A stretch of 64,000 nt of DNA from NCBI GenBank assembly GCA_003427395.1, contig BFEA01000559.1, positions 311,594 through 375,593 of the forward strand, written 5' to 3'. The notes under the pieces are model-generated. The model saw only the letters and a program-made list of their open reading frames with translations, ran no database searches and was not told the origin of the DNA. The position numbers and the translations under genes were made by a program. The stretch comes from Chara braunii. Its lineage: Eukaryota > Streptophyta > Charophyceae > Charales > Characeae. This document shows, in pieces, positions 21,049 to 31,764 of the stretch. Within the stretch, counting starts at the first letter, position 1. Each line of letters begins with the position of its first letter.

Positions 21049-23565
21049 ATGACAGCCGATGTGCAGTTGCACTTCCAAATGGTTCCTGATGTTTTCAGGG
21101 AGGAGCCAATGAAGAGGACACGATACCGAAGTAATAGTGGCAGCGGAAGTAGGGGTACAGCGACGCCTTACCTTCACCATAGTCTTCCTCATCACCTCCC
21201 GCAGCATCTTCATGAGGCAATCGTACCCAGCAGCCGGGTGGAGGAAGAGGAGGATGTGGAGGACGGTGAGGAGGAGGAAGAGGAAGAACTTGGACGTGTT
21301 GCGGTTAAAGGTACCGAGATAAGACGAGGTATGGTTGAAGAGGAAATATCACCACACCCACGCAACAAGAGAGCAAGGCGGTCTGTGTCGTCTCGGTATT
21401 ACCATCAGCACCAGCGATCAGTCATCGATGGGATGATGTCGGTTGGCATCGGTGCGGACAATGAACGCAACCGGCGAGTCATGGGGACTGTCGCAGGAAT
21501 CAGTGGAGGGGAAATAGGACGCGGCTTCAAGAGAAAATCTGAGGGCCCATACTTGGATGCTCACGAGGGGGGTGAGATGGCAAGTGGTGTTTCATGTCCC
21601 CCTCCTAGACGATTCCACGACATGTCCACAACTACGGCCCATTCTGGTGGGAGAGGTGGAATGGAGGATGAGGGAGAATGGGGTGCAGATGCTCCTGAGC
21701 TGACCCCAAGGGAGGTAAAGCGTTGGAAGAGGGAGACTTTGAAGAGAGAGATTGACCGTTGCATATCCTTGCAAGCTAGGGTTGATGATCTGATACGACG
21801 CAAACAGATGGGGGCAAGGGACCTTGGAGGAGGCGGTGTGCGTCATCAACAGCAGCTACATGCTATAGCACCGTCTACGTCGGGGTACCGAACAGAAAAC
21901 GGCTCTTCGAATGGGTTTAGTGGAGGCAGGGCAATGGCAGGGGCAGGAGTATGCCTGCAGCAGCAGCAGCAGCGGGGTAGGTTGGCCGCGGCAGTGGCAC
22001 CACCACCACTGACTTCAACAGAGCCATTTCCGTCATCAACAACAACGGCAAGAAGTGATGACATTGTGAAGGGAAGGATGAAAGAGACCAGTAGTAGTCG
22101 GAGTGGACATGCTGAGGATATGGCAGTCGCAGTGCCTGCAGTGACGACAAAGGAGACACGTTTATCTTCTCGTCAAGCAAGCTTAACAGTTGCTGATAAT
22201 GTGGTGGCAGGGGGCTCATTGCCAGCAGGTCTGGGTCCTTCTAAGGAAAAGCGTACGCCAAAGGCCAACCCTGTTTACAATAACTCAGAGTTTGTCTCCG
22301 GCAAGGACAGGGTCCCGACAGCAGACAAATCTAAGGGGAAATCATCGGCGGGCACGAAGCGTGGGGGTGCAACGGCGCAAGCGAAGCCACTATCAGTGTA
22401 TGAAGCTAAGAAGCAGAAAATTGAAACCGTCCGTGCAAAGCGGATGGCTGATATCATGAAGCAATGTGCAGCGGTTCTGCGGAAGATTCAAAATCAGAAA
22501 AACTCTTGGGTGTTCAATGAGCCTGTGAACTGGGTCCAGCTTAAATTGTATGACTATCCGAAGATCATCAAGAAGCCTATGGACCTGGGTACAGTGAGGA
22601 GGAAGCTGGAGAGTGGGGTATATGGGGTTCCTGGCCCTTTTGCAGAGGATGTGCGCCTTGTTTTTTCAAATGCGATGACGTACAACCAACCGAACAGTGA
22701 AGTGCACGACCTAGCCAAGGACCTTCTTGGCATGTTTGAGGAGAGGTACAAGAATATTGAAGATAAGTTAGCAGAGGAGGCAATCAAATTCCGGGTGGAG
22801 GAAGAGGCATTGGCTGCACTGGCAGGTGAGGTCAAGCCGCCAGCAGAGGTTCGAGGACCTGCTTCAAAAGTGGTAAATCAACCGAAAACGGGGCCGAAAG
22901 TTCCGCAGCAGCAACAGTTGGTAGAACGGAGAGTGCCACCAAGGTCCACAGCAGCTGTTAGCACAGTCAACACAGGAACTGGGCGCCAGTACAGTGGTGG
23001 GAAGGCCAAGCCACCACCACCGCCACCTGCAGCAGCAGCAGCAACACCTACTGCACTACCACCATCCCTGCCTCCGCCATCACCTCCACAGCAGCAATCA
23101 GCTATGGAGCCAATGGCGGCCGGGAAGAGGCCAATGACGATGGAGGAGAAGCGGAAGTTGAGCCAGAACCTAGGGCAACTTCCTGGTGAGAAATTGGGTC
23201 ACATTGTTCACATACTGTCCTTGAGAAATCCGAGTCTTAATCAGGGGGAGGACGAGATAGAGCTGGACATAGACTCACTCGACACAGAAACTTTGTGGGA
23301 CCTTCATTCCTTTGTTTCTAGCTGCATGAAGAGCAGCAGAAGGAATGCCACACGGGGTGGGGGAGGAGGATATGATCACCATGAAAGTGACGAGCATGAT
23401 GCCTGGATTCACTCGAGTGGCGATCTTCATCGACCACAGGATGAGGAAGAGGAGGAAGATGAGGATGAGGAGAAAAAGGCATGCTGGGCGAAGAATCATC
23501 AAAGCAGCAGTTCTACAAGACCTGCTTCCCGCAAACAGGTGGGTATGATTGAAGTTCATGGCTGA
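21049..23565 (+). CDS. Bromodomain and extra-terminal (BET/GTE) transcription factor
   Basis: An 838-residue open frame. Residues about 460-572 form one bromodomain, an acetyl-lysine reader: WVFNEPVNWVQLKLYDYPKI, then PMDLGTVRRKLESGVY, FAEDVRLVFSNAMTYNQPNS, with the acetyl-lysine-binding Asn in the YN of TYNQPNS (about 546). Residues about 696-763 are a NET/extra-terminal domain (MTMEEKRKLSQNLGQLPGEK, then IELDIDSLDTETLWDLHSFV). One bromodomain plus NET is the plant GTE architecture; such proteins bind acetylated histones in the nucleus. The N-terminal 450 residues are low-complexity with acidic, Gln and Gly runs, and a Pro/Ala-rich linker joins the domains. The acidic tail ends at 23565. Coding appears intron-free here, but CAG|GTGGGT near the end could be a donor leading to a further exon. 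Confidence 0.93.
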   Translation: MTADVQLHFQMVPDVFREEPMKRTRYRSNSGSGSRGTATPYLHHSLPHHLPQHLHEAIVPSSRVEEEEDVEDGEEEEEEELGRVAVKGTEIRRGMVEEEISPHPRNKRARRSVSSRYYHQHQRSVIDGMMSVGIGADNERNRRVMGTVAGISGGEIGRGFKRKSEGPYLDAHEGGEMASGVSCPPPRRFHDMSTTTAHSGGRGGMEDEGEWGADAPELTPREVKRWKRETLKREIDRCISLQARVDDLIRRKQMGARDLGGGGVRHQQQLHAIAPSTSGYRTENGSSNGFSGGRAMAGAGVCLQQQQQRGRLAAAVAPPPLTSTEPFPSSTTTARSDDIVKGRMKETSSSRSGHAEDMAVAVPAVTTKETRLSSRQASLTVADNVVAGGSLPAGLGPSKEKRTPKANPVYNNSEFVSGKDRVPTADKSKGKSSAGTKRGGATAQAKPLSVYEAKKQKIETVRAKRMADIMKQCAAVLRKIQNQKNSWVFNEPVNWVQLKLYDYPKIIKKPMDLGTVRRKLESGVYGVPGPFAEDVRLVFSNAMTYNQPNSEVHDLAKDLLGMFEERYKNIEDKLAEEAIKFRVEEEALAALAGEVKPPAEVRGPASKVVNQPKTGPKVPQQQQLVERRVPPRSTAAVSTVNTGTGRQYSGGKAKPPPPPPAAAAATPTALPPSLPPPSPPQQQSAMEPMAAGKRPMTMEEKRKLSQNLGQLPGEKLGHIVHILSLRNPSLNQGEDEIELDIDSLDTETLWDLHSFVSSCMKSSRRNATRGGGGGYDHHESDEHDAWIHSSGDLHRPQDEEEEEDEDEEKKACWAKNHQSSSSTRPASRKQVGMIEVHG

Positions 23566-24180
23566 AACAGAACAGAAAGTCATGCATAAATCTTCTGCGT
23601 AGGAGTTGTAATGTAGCCTTCACTCTCTGTCAGTCTCTCTCTCTCTCTCTCTTGTTACGATTCCCTTCCTGATGAATGTCAGTTTGCTGTTGAACAGGCA
23701 GGGTATGTAATGTAATGCCTCCTGCGTCTCTCTCTCTGTCACTTGTCAATCTATTCCGTTCCTGATGAATGGCAGTTTGCCATTGAGCAGGCAAATGTCT
23801 TCTGCGTATGGATTTGGCGGATTGTTTTGGGGCATCTGCCTTGGGAAGTCGTTGCAATGGAAAACAGGGAAGACATTATAGTGATGGAAGAACTGACAAT
23901 GCTTGTGAATGCAATCAAAAACTGAAATATGTGGTAAGTTGATTATGTGAAAGGTGCTTGTGTAACTGACAATGCTTGCAAATGTTTCTGATTGCTTGTG
24001 GGTGGATGGTTTTGTCAGCTTTGTGCGTGTGGTATCCATTGAACATTGGCATTGTATGGTGTGTTTTTGATGCATCTGCCTGATCAGATGTTTCATTGGG
24101 AAACACAGAAGGTTTGATGACATATGCCAGGATGAGAATCACCGATATTGCGTGTCTGTGTGGGTGGATGGTCTTGTGTG
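23566..24180 (+). other. GTE 3' region with a degenerate duplication
   Basis: Two related segments (about 23655-23705 and 23755-23800), each with CTGATGAATGxCAGTTTGC and a CAGGCA end, lie downstream of the stop with CT-rich tracts between. It is probably 3' UTR or intron. No domain is recognised in the short frame at 23743-23925. Confidence 0.4.
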
Positions 24181-25159
24181 TGGCACTCTGTGATTAGGGT
24201 GTAGGACAGGAGTTCATTGGAGAGGAGGAATCAAGAAAAGGTGACAGCGCCAGCGTAGTGAGGAGCCCGAAGGATGATGCAAAGAGAATAGGTAGGGACA
24301 TGACAGAGCGGAGAAAAGGAGCGTGGGCTCCATTGTGCATCAACGCCATTGATTTTTTCAAAGCAGTGGCATTTATCTTGAACCCATGAACGCCAGGGGA
24401 CGAGTCGTGTCGTATACAGGCAAATGGAAAACTAGCCAATAAAACCAACCCCATAATATTTTTGAATGGGCCGGTGGCCACACGGTACACAGTAAAAACA
24501 ATCGATGGACCCACATTGATGGAAAGCTACCCAAAAAGCAAACCCCAGAATTGCCGGGCGGCGACATGTGAATGTGCCTGGTGGCCTCATGGCACGTAGT
24601 TGAAAACAACTAGTAGCTTTGCCGCGTGGGAAAATAGCGGCCCTCGGGTGGGCCTCCGACCTTTTTGAAGGCTGAAACGAAACGAAGGCCGCCGATAAGA
24701 TTTGTCAATGGCAGTCGTCGTTGGTCCCGGCCTCTGATTGTTTAGGACTTTGGGAAAACTGCCACTTTTCCCTATTTTCCCCTCACTGGCGGAGGTACTA
24801 GTGGTTTAAAGAAGACTCGTGTAGTTAAACCGGCAGTCTGGCCAAGCCACTCCTTTTCTTGACTTGGATTTCCGCTGCACACCATCTGGCGCAGGTGTTA
24901 AACTTCTTTTCCCCTCCTACGATGTTTTGTGTATTGGAGCCCCTGAGTGACGCTGCGAGAGATTTGTTTTCCTTGTGCTCAGCGGTCTCTGTAGCTTCTC
25001 TCTCTCTCTCTATGTATGCATTCTTTCGGAGTGCGGAATGCTGGGTATTGCGGGAGCGTCTAGTGTTTTCTTTCTCGTTTATGGGTATCCAGAGGCGGGG
25101 TGGATGGAGTCCTAGAGGAGTGGATGATGGATGACCACGGAAGTGCTTGGATGGACCAC

Positions 25160-25215
<56 letters not shown>

Positions 25216-27082
25216 CAAACAATATTTTGAGAGGGAAGTGTGGTATTCAGGTGAAGTGCCAAAAGAACCGGAGCTTTATTCGGCATTCCTCCTTTGGAAG
25301 GAATATGAGCGAGAGCGATGGACAGAAAACCAAATTGCAAAATCACACAGATGTCCAGATAGTCATGTACCCAGCAGAGAGCTCAACACCAAGATTCCAT
25401 CTCAATATGAGCAAAGCAGTGAACTCGTGTGCCAATGTTATCGCCCCCAGGGCCCACCAACACAGAATCGAATGTCGCTCATCTCTGTCTGGCGCCCAGT
25501 GCCCAGCCTACTCTATTGAGCCAATCTAGCCTTTGTACGTGCTCGCAATAGGATCACTCCGACGTTGAAGACCAGTGTACATGAAGTCCCACATACACCA
25601 GGTACGTTCTCTCTCCTCTCCTCATCAGATCCTGACCACCCACTCGTGCGTCTCCTACCCGAAGACCACCTACGCCCATCACCCTCTTGCGCCCCTGCAG
25701 TCCGGCTATGGCTGCCGTGCGCCTGCCACCCTGTAGCGCCCCTCTCACCTCATAGTGCCCGCGTGCGCCCCAGCCAGCAGCGCACATGCAGACACTTGCG
25801 CAGCAACGCAGCAGTGCGTCCGCATTGCCTGCCTAGGCCAGAATAACTCCCTCTGGCCAGTGACCTTCCTTTACGGAAGTTGCGGCGTCTGTTTGGCTGT
25901 GAGGGCCAGGCTGATGAGGCTCCCAGTAGCGTCCGGACAGGCCCCAGTGTCTGTCCTCCAGGCTCCAAGTGTTCACTGTTTTCTCATTGGCTCCCTGGGC
26001 CTCTGAGATGACACTGCTGCGTTCTGATTCGACCGCGGCAACTTAGTGATGTGTCGGCCTCACACTGCGTGTGCCCAGGGTGCAACCACGTGGCCCTGGG
26101 CTCAACTGCTTGACGCAGTTGCCGTTTCTGGAAGGAGCCCAGGGAGAGGCTCACGTTGCACTTCAACGAACTGGTTGCTGCAACTGTCGGATACCTACAT
26201 TGGGAAAATGCTGCCTCTTATGGATGTTCAGGCCCACCTTCACTTAGGGCGGGCACGAGGTATGCTGGGGCCTTCAGGCCAAATCATGTGCATGTTGGCT
26301 AGGGCCCCGTGATGGCACATTCCTCACACCTTTCTCTCCTGGCTTCATTTGGCATTCCACCCTGTGTCTTTTTCTCTTCCCAAACAGAATAATGTCCCTG
26401 AGTTTATCTTGATGTCTTCTCTCTTTGTTTTCTCGTTTGACAAATTGGCATTCTGTTTCTGTTTCTTCGAATTTGGATAGCTTATCCGTTTCTTTGCGGT
26501 TCCTCTGGGAACATCGAACATTGCAGCTGCACCAAAAAGACAAAGATGGAATTTGGGTGTCCTTCGGAATCGGAGTTGTCAAGAGAACTTTGAGATTTAT
26601 GGACAGAATGCTTGTGCTCTCTCTTTTATATGTTGCCCAACCACCTCTTAAATTTTCGTTCGTCTTACTCCTCACAGATGCTCCCTCTGTCTGATGCAGG
26701 ATGATAGATAGGGACAGTGGGGAGCTTGTTAATATCTGTTTCTTTGTTTATTATGCCTGCTGTACCATCTACCATAAACCCCATGTGCAACAAAGCGAAA
26801 GCAGCAAATGTAATGCTTGCTAGTCACACATCTTTTACTGTGTGTTCGTTACGACGTTAAGGTCTCGAAGCTCATCGATGCATACATGAACATCGATACT
26901 GCAGGATAAGTCACACATCCACTCGAAACACACGGCAACTACGAGAACTCCACAGCATGCCCATAATCACTTATGTCTCAAGCGCTACAAAGAGAGAGAA
27001 AACTAAGATATCATCGAGCCCAGCAGTGTCCTGATGCGATGAGGTCTGCGATCCTCACCCATTGCCTTTGCGAATTCACGTC
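24181..27082. other. Host DNA with no gene seen
   Basis: No frame with recognisable protein features on either strand. A (GA)n microsatellite is at about 25164-25213 and produces spurious open frames on both strands. The segment at 25540-26310 is GC-richer and open in several frames, but I find no motif. Confidence 0.5.
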
Positions 27083-27224
27083 AGAACGTCACTCTTTTTC
27101 AAAACTCTACAGGGCATGCTGGTGCCACTCCAACACCACGGTTCTGCCATGTTAGAACGTCACTCTTTTTCAAAAGTCTACAGGGCATGCTGGTGCCACA
27201 CCAACACCACGGTTCTGCCAATGC
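27083..27224. repeat. 71-bp tandem duplication in host DNA
   Basis: 27083-27153 and 27154-27224 share AGAACGTCACTCTTTTTCAA at the start, and CCAACACCACGGTTCTGCCA near the end. Confidence 0.9.
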
Positions 27225-27896
27225 GTGTATCGGCTTCGTCAGGACATTCGAGACAAATTGAGAGGATTGGTTCTGTCATTAACTCTGTATAGATACTAAC
27301 ACGTTTCCTGACGAGCTACAGCTGTTAGACTCGGTCGTTCGTGAAGTCAAGGCAACATTTCCAGACGTTAGCTGTTCACTCCCATCAGTTTGGGGTGGCT
27401 ACACTTATCTCCAGTATCAACGAATATTATCATATCAGAGCACAAGAGGAGAGCCTATGCAAAACATAGCACAAAAAAACAAGGAAAACAGATAGAACAA
27501 AAGAAAAAGCGAAAAACCCAGAAAAAAAAAACCCAACTGGAATTGGACTAGACTGATAAACAGCCACCCGCCGAGCAAAGTTGAAACAGGTGACGAATTG
27601 ACCGAGGAGATGAACAGCTGGCGTCTCGGATGTCCTGCTTGACTTGGGCACATTCCAATCAGTCGTACCATAGACCAGCTTGTGCAAACCTATGTCTGGT
27701 CGGTCGGCGTGTTCAGAAGGTTGGTAACCCCTTCCAGTCATGCGGCACTTTCCCACAAAAATTATGCGAGACCAGTTTGAAGACCCTCGACCTTGCAGTC
27801 TGACCTCAAGATGCAGTGTGAGAAGGCTCTCTCCTACCCCGCTCAGGTGTCGAGAGTAGGTTAACAATAGTCGTATTTTTCATCACCACTCCCGGA
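27225..27896. other. Host DNA with no gene seen
   Basis: No supported feature. An A-rich segment lies near 27465-27535. Confidence 0.5.
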
Positions 27897-28049
27897 CACC
27901 CTTCACCACTTCAGGATGCAGCCTGCCTAAACAGGTGGTTTTCAGGGTCTTCGGACCTTTCACCACTTCAGGACCATTCCTGTATGGTCCTCCGAAGACC
28001 CTAAAAACCACCTGTTTAGGCAGGATGCATCCACAAGTGGTGAAGGGTG
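27897..28049. repeat. Fold-back inverted repeat (59-bp arms)
   Basis: Arm 27897-27955 is the near-exact reverse complement of 27991-28049, with a 35-base loop. The arms contain CCTGCCTAAACAGGTGGTTT and its complement. The phrase CACCACTTCAGGA recurs around it. A related copy of the left arm lies beyond element C at about 36193-36283. Confidence 0.9.
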
Positions 28050-28121
28050 GTTTTTATGGTTTTTGGACCTTTCACCACTTCAAGACCATTCAGGATTTTC
28101 AGACTGCCCTAAACTTTCACT

Positions 28122-28126
28122 TGACC
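28122..28126. repeat. Target-site duplication of element C, left copy (TGACC)
   Basis: Directly precedes the LTR; repeated exactly at 36187-36191. Confidence 0.88.
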
Positions 28127-28587
28127 TGTTACAGACTCCGCCAGGGCTCGATCCTGGTCTATCTTTTTGCTGTTTCGGCTGCATCCCGTTTTCGGCCTGG
28201 CGCCCTTTTTCTAAACCCCTCCTTTGGTACCGTAGGATTTTGGACAACTGACGCCATGCTTCAATTCGGGTGCCACTTTCAAATACCGCATATTTCAGTT
28301 TTGCCCTCGGGGCCTTTGTAGAAATGCCCCCGGTACCGTACGTGTCATCGGTATTTATACCGGCACCCCGTACGGTATGGGGACCAGTCTCGTACCAGCT
28401 TTCTGCTGCTGTACTCGTACTCAGTGTGGCTTGCTGTTTGGACCTTCGAAACCAAGACTTCGACTTTTGCCTCAGCCCCTGGTTTAGCGTCCGGTTGAGT
28501 TCAGTCGCGTGAGTGAGTGAGTGTGTGTGTGCTCTCACTCTCTCTCCCTTTGTTCCCTCCCCGCCCTTTGCCTCTGCACCCGTTACA
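28127..28587 (+). repeat. 5' LTR of element C
   Basis: 461 bp, from TGTTACAGACTCCG to CCCGTTACA. It matches 35699-36186 apart from substitutions and a 24-base duplication present only in the 3' copy. It contains nested inverted repeats at 28332-28380. Confidence 0.92.
28332..28380. repeat. Nested inverted repeats around a TATA-like core in the C LTR
   Basis: The outer arms are GGTACCGTAC (28332-28341) and GTACGGTATGG (28370-28380). The inner perfect palindrome CGGTATTTATACCG lies at 28349-28362. The 3' LTR keeps the outer arms but its inner palindrome has changed. Confidence 0.75.
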
Positions 28588-28588
28588 C

Positions 28589-28600
28589 TGGTATCGAAGC
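28589..28600 (+). other. Primer binding site of element C
   Basis: TGGTATCGAAGC, one base after the LTR, is close to the initiator-Met tRNA complement TGGTATCAGAGC. Confidence 0.82.
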
Positions 28601-28910
28601 AGCTCGCTCCCCCATAGCCGCCGTAACCTTTGCCGCCGCGGCAATCTTCGTCGTTGCCGAGACCTTCCTCGCTGCCGTGACCCTCGCCGTTGCCACGATC
28701 TTCGTCGCTGTCTAGATCCCCGTCGTCGTCACTGCGAGAAACCACTCCGACATGCCACCCCGCCAATCCAAGACCTCCCAATGCGCCGCCGCCGCCGCCG
28801 TTGCTGCCACCTCCGCCGCTGCTGTCACCTCCGTTGTCCCCTCCACTCCATCTTCTCCCTCTGCCCCACCTTCGTCCCTCCCTATGGCCGAAGGCACTTG
28901 AAGCATCAAC

Positions 28911-30201
28911 ATGGGCTCGATCCGCATGGATTCCGTCGAGGATATCCACTGCGAGCTTGTCGACCAGCCAGACACCGGGGAGAACACATCTCTCCTCTCC
29001 ATGTTTCAAGCACTCTCTGCCTCGCTCCGCAAAATCGAGGCCTCCATGACCTCCATATCCGATTGCGTCACCTCCCTCGAAAACCACACACCCGCCATCA
29101 CCGTCATCACGACGTCATCACCCCACGCCTCCTCCGTCCAATCCATCCAATCCACCTCCGCACAACCTTTTTCTTCCGGCCAAAATAGCCAACTCCCCTC
29201 CTCCGGCCAATCTGCCCAAAGCCTCTCTGCCAGCCAAGCCGGCCAGGCCTCATCCTCCAACACCATCGTCCTCCACCACACCTTCTTCCACCCCCGTCAC
29301 TTCCCTTCGCGTTTCCTTCCCCTTCTCACAACCTACTACAAGCGCTTCCACCATTACACGAACCACTCCCCTTCGCCTCTCCTCCCTCCTACTACAGCCC
29401 TTTCAGGCGTTTACCCCACCATACCCCAACCTCCTCCTTGCTACCTCCTTGGTGACTGCAGTCAGGATCACACCTGCGACGACACCTCTCCCGACGACCT
29501 CAACTTCAACAACCTCGCTTGCATCGTCCCCCGCAACTAGGACATTCCCCGCTCCTTCCGCGCCACCGATATTGCAACGTTCTCCGGCCTCCCCCATGAG
29601 GACGTCCTCCTTTTTCTCTCGCAAATTCAAAATGCCTTCAATCTGCATAACATGCCCCTCGCTCATTGGCTCCCCACCGCAACCTCGGCGCCGCCGCTCA
29701 ATGGCGGTTAACTGAAGCCAACAACCGCCCAACCAACGGCCTTCACCGCATCACCTTCCTTCAATGGGCCGACCTTCTCATTGCCACCTTCCGTCCGCAA
29801 AAGACCATCGATGACTACATCGGTCAACCTTCGCCAAACCGGCCCCACCGAGCGATTCATTCATTATGTTCGCTCCCTTCGCCTCCACATCCCGTCGACT
29901 CTCATTCCCGACTACGTCTTCATCTCTCGCATCAAGCAGGTATGCTTCCCCCACCTCACCGCAGCCCTCGCCCATGAGCCCGAGATCCCTCTCATCGATT
30001 TCCTTACCCGCCTTCTCCACCATGATCGCCTTCCTCACCTCCGCTCTCAACGACCAGCCGCCCCCAACCACACCCGATTTTTCCACAACATGGCCTTCGA
30101 CGACTCGTCACTCCCCTCCGACGACGACTTTGATTCCTCTCCCGAGTCCCTTGACCCAACCCAATTCACCGAGGAAGACTTCTAGGCTGTCCATCTCATG
30201 A
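28911..30201 (+). pseudogene. Gag of element C, frame-shifted
   Basis: Probable start in the frame MGSIRMDSVEDIHCELVDQP, with a short coiled coil (LSMFQALSASLRKIEASMTS) and then a Ser/Thr/Pro-rich linker. After 29540 the capsid-like part appears in other frames: ATFSGLPHEDVLLFLSQIQN, then TERFIHYVRSLRLHIPS and FISRIKQVCFPHLTAAL, ending at 30183 with an acidic tail. At least two frame changes. The start is uncertain because nearby frames are also open in this C-rich sequence. Confidence 0.7.
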
Positions 30202-30305
30202 GGATGGAACGACAACGCCTGGCCTCCCAACCTTACTCCTCCCCCCAACCTCGTCTCCAGAAGCTCACCCCCGCCGAACGTGCCTTCCTCCAGGCCAAAG
30301 GCTGT

Positions 30306-30347
30306 TGTTTCCGTTGCCACCAGCTGGGGCATCAGCAAACCAATTGC
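30306..30347 (+). other. Zinc knuckle of element C gag
   Basis: [14 protein letters not shown], the full CX2CX4HX4C pattern, preceded by a basic segment. It binds element RNA. Confidence 0.88.
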
Positions 30348-30591
30348 CCCAAGGCCGGTCGCTCCACCCACCACGCTTCCCGCCCCATTGGATCCAGCCC
30401 TCCCACATCCAATTCCTCCTCCTCCACCGCGGCCTCTGGGCCCTTCTCCACTTTGCCATGTCCTGACATCAACAATTCGTCTGTCGGCAATGACTTTCAC
30501 ACCGGACACCCCCCAGGCGTCGCAATCTACTCCGCCTTCCCTCCTCGTAACGACGTCCTCTATTTTGGCGACTGAGCACCCCACGGTCACA

Positions 30592-31700
30592 TGTTCCACT
30601 ACCCTCCTCCCCAACCCCTCCACCATCACTTTCTTCGATCTCTTTGAGGAACAAGACCGACACACTCGGCTTGTTAGATTTGGCCTCGAGCAGCGCCTCC
30701 TCAACGCCATGATCTCCTCCGCTTGTGTCGGGACCGCCCAGTTCCAGCTAAAGTACGTCGCCGTCTCCTTTGGAGCATTGACGGTGAAGTTCCGGGCCCT
30801 TCTTGACATTGGTGTCACCGATAACTTCACCACGGATGCCTGTGTCCGCAAAGTCGGCCTCTCTTCCACCGACTATGATTCCACGATCACCATCCGCCAA
30901 GGGGATAAGGACTCAACCATCGTCGTCGACCACACAGTCCGCGAGACCACAATGACTGTCGGCCCTCTTCGCAGTCAGGTCTCCTTCGATGTCATGCACC
31001 TCATGTGCGACATCGTACTCGGGATTCCTTGGCTCGATCGCTACATGCCCTATACCTTCCACCCCTCTTTCGTCCGCCTCTCCACCCCTCCCGATCCACC
31101 CCTTGACATCCCCTACCTTCTCCCTCCCTCCACCCCTTCCCCCGTCTCTCCTCACCAATTTCTTCACATGACCTGTGAGCACCCCGACTCCGCCTACTAC
31201 TGCCTTGTCATTGACTGCGACCGTCTAGAGGTGTTTCCCGAATCCTTGCCCGCCGGACTACCTCCCGACCGAGGTGTTTCCCACACCGTCGATCTCGAGC
31301 CCGACCACTCCCCTCTTTGCCGCCCCCCATACCAGCTCTCCGTCCCCGAGGCCGAAAAAATGAAGCGCCAGCTCAATGAACTCCTTGAAAAAGGATTCAT
31401 TAAGCCTAACTCCTTCCCGTTCGGCACCAGCCATCTCTTCGTCGAGAAGAAAGACACCTCGCAACTCCGCATGTGCATGGACTATCGGGCCTTGAACCAG
31501 ATCACGATTAAGAACAAGTATCCGCTTCCTTGGATATCCGAACTTCTTGATTGCCTCCGTGGAGCCAAATACTTCACCAAGATCGACCTCCGCAGTGGCT
31601 TCCACCAGATTCGCATCCGCAAGGAGGACACCCACAAAACCGCCTTCTGCTCCCGCTTCGGGCACTACGAGTTTCTCGTAATGCCTTTCGGTCTAGGACA
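30592..31700 (+). pseudogene. Protease and RT N-terminal half, element C
   Basis: One long frame. The protease region shows [13 protein letters not shown] where active members have DSGAT (30805 onward), so Ser and Ala of the active site are replaced, then [20 protein letters not shown] (flap and hydrophobic-Gly segment). RT begins at about 31340: [17 protein letters not shown], then [34 protein letters not shown] and [13 protein letters not shown]. It is broken at 31695 by a 70-base tandem duplication of its own sequence. Confidence 0.88.
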
Positions 31701-31764
31701 CCCACAAAACCGCCTTCTGCTCCCGCTTCGGGCACTACGAGTTTCTCGTAATGCCTTTCGGTCT
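31625..31764. repeat. 70-bp tandem duplication in element C RT
   Basis: 31625-31694 and 31695-31764 are identical or nearly so, each starting AGGACACCCACAAAACCGCC. Seventy is not a multiple of three, so it shifts the frame just before the YLDD motif. Confidence 0.93.

Noticed and set aside
24194-24609. Minus-strand open frames downstream of the GTE gene
   Set aside because: No motif, two competing frames, and no splice context.
25100-25519. Open frame rich in Arg-Glu repeats
   Set aside because: Produced by the (GA)n microsatellite; no motif outside it.
28080-29087. 335-codon minus-strand open frame
   Set aside because: Antisense to the LTR and gag start of element C; C-rich sense sequence leaves the opposite strand open by composition.
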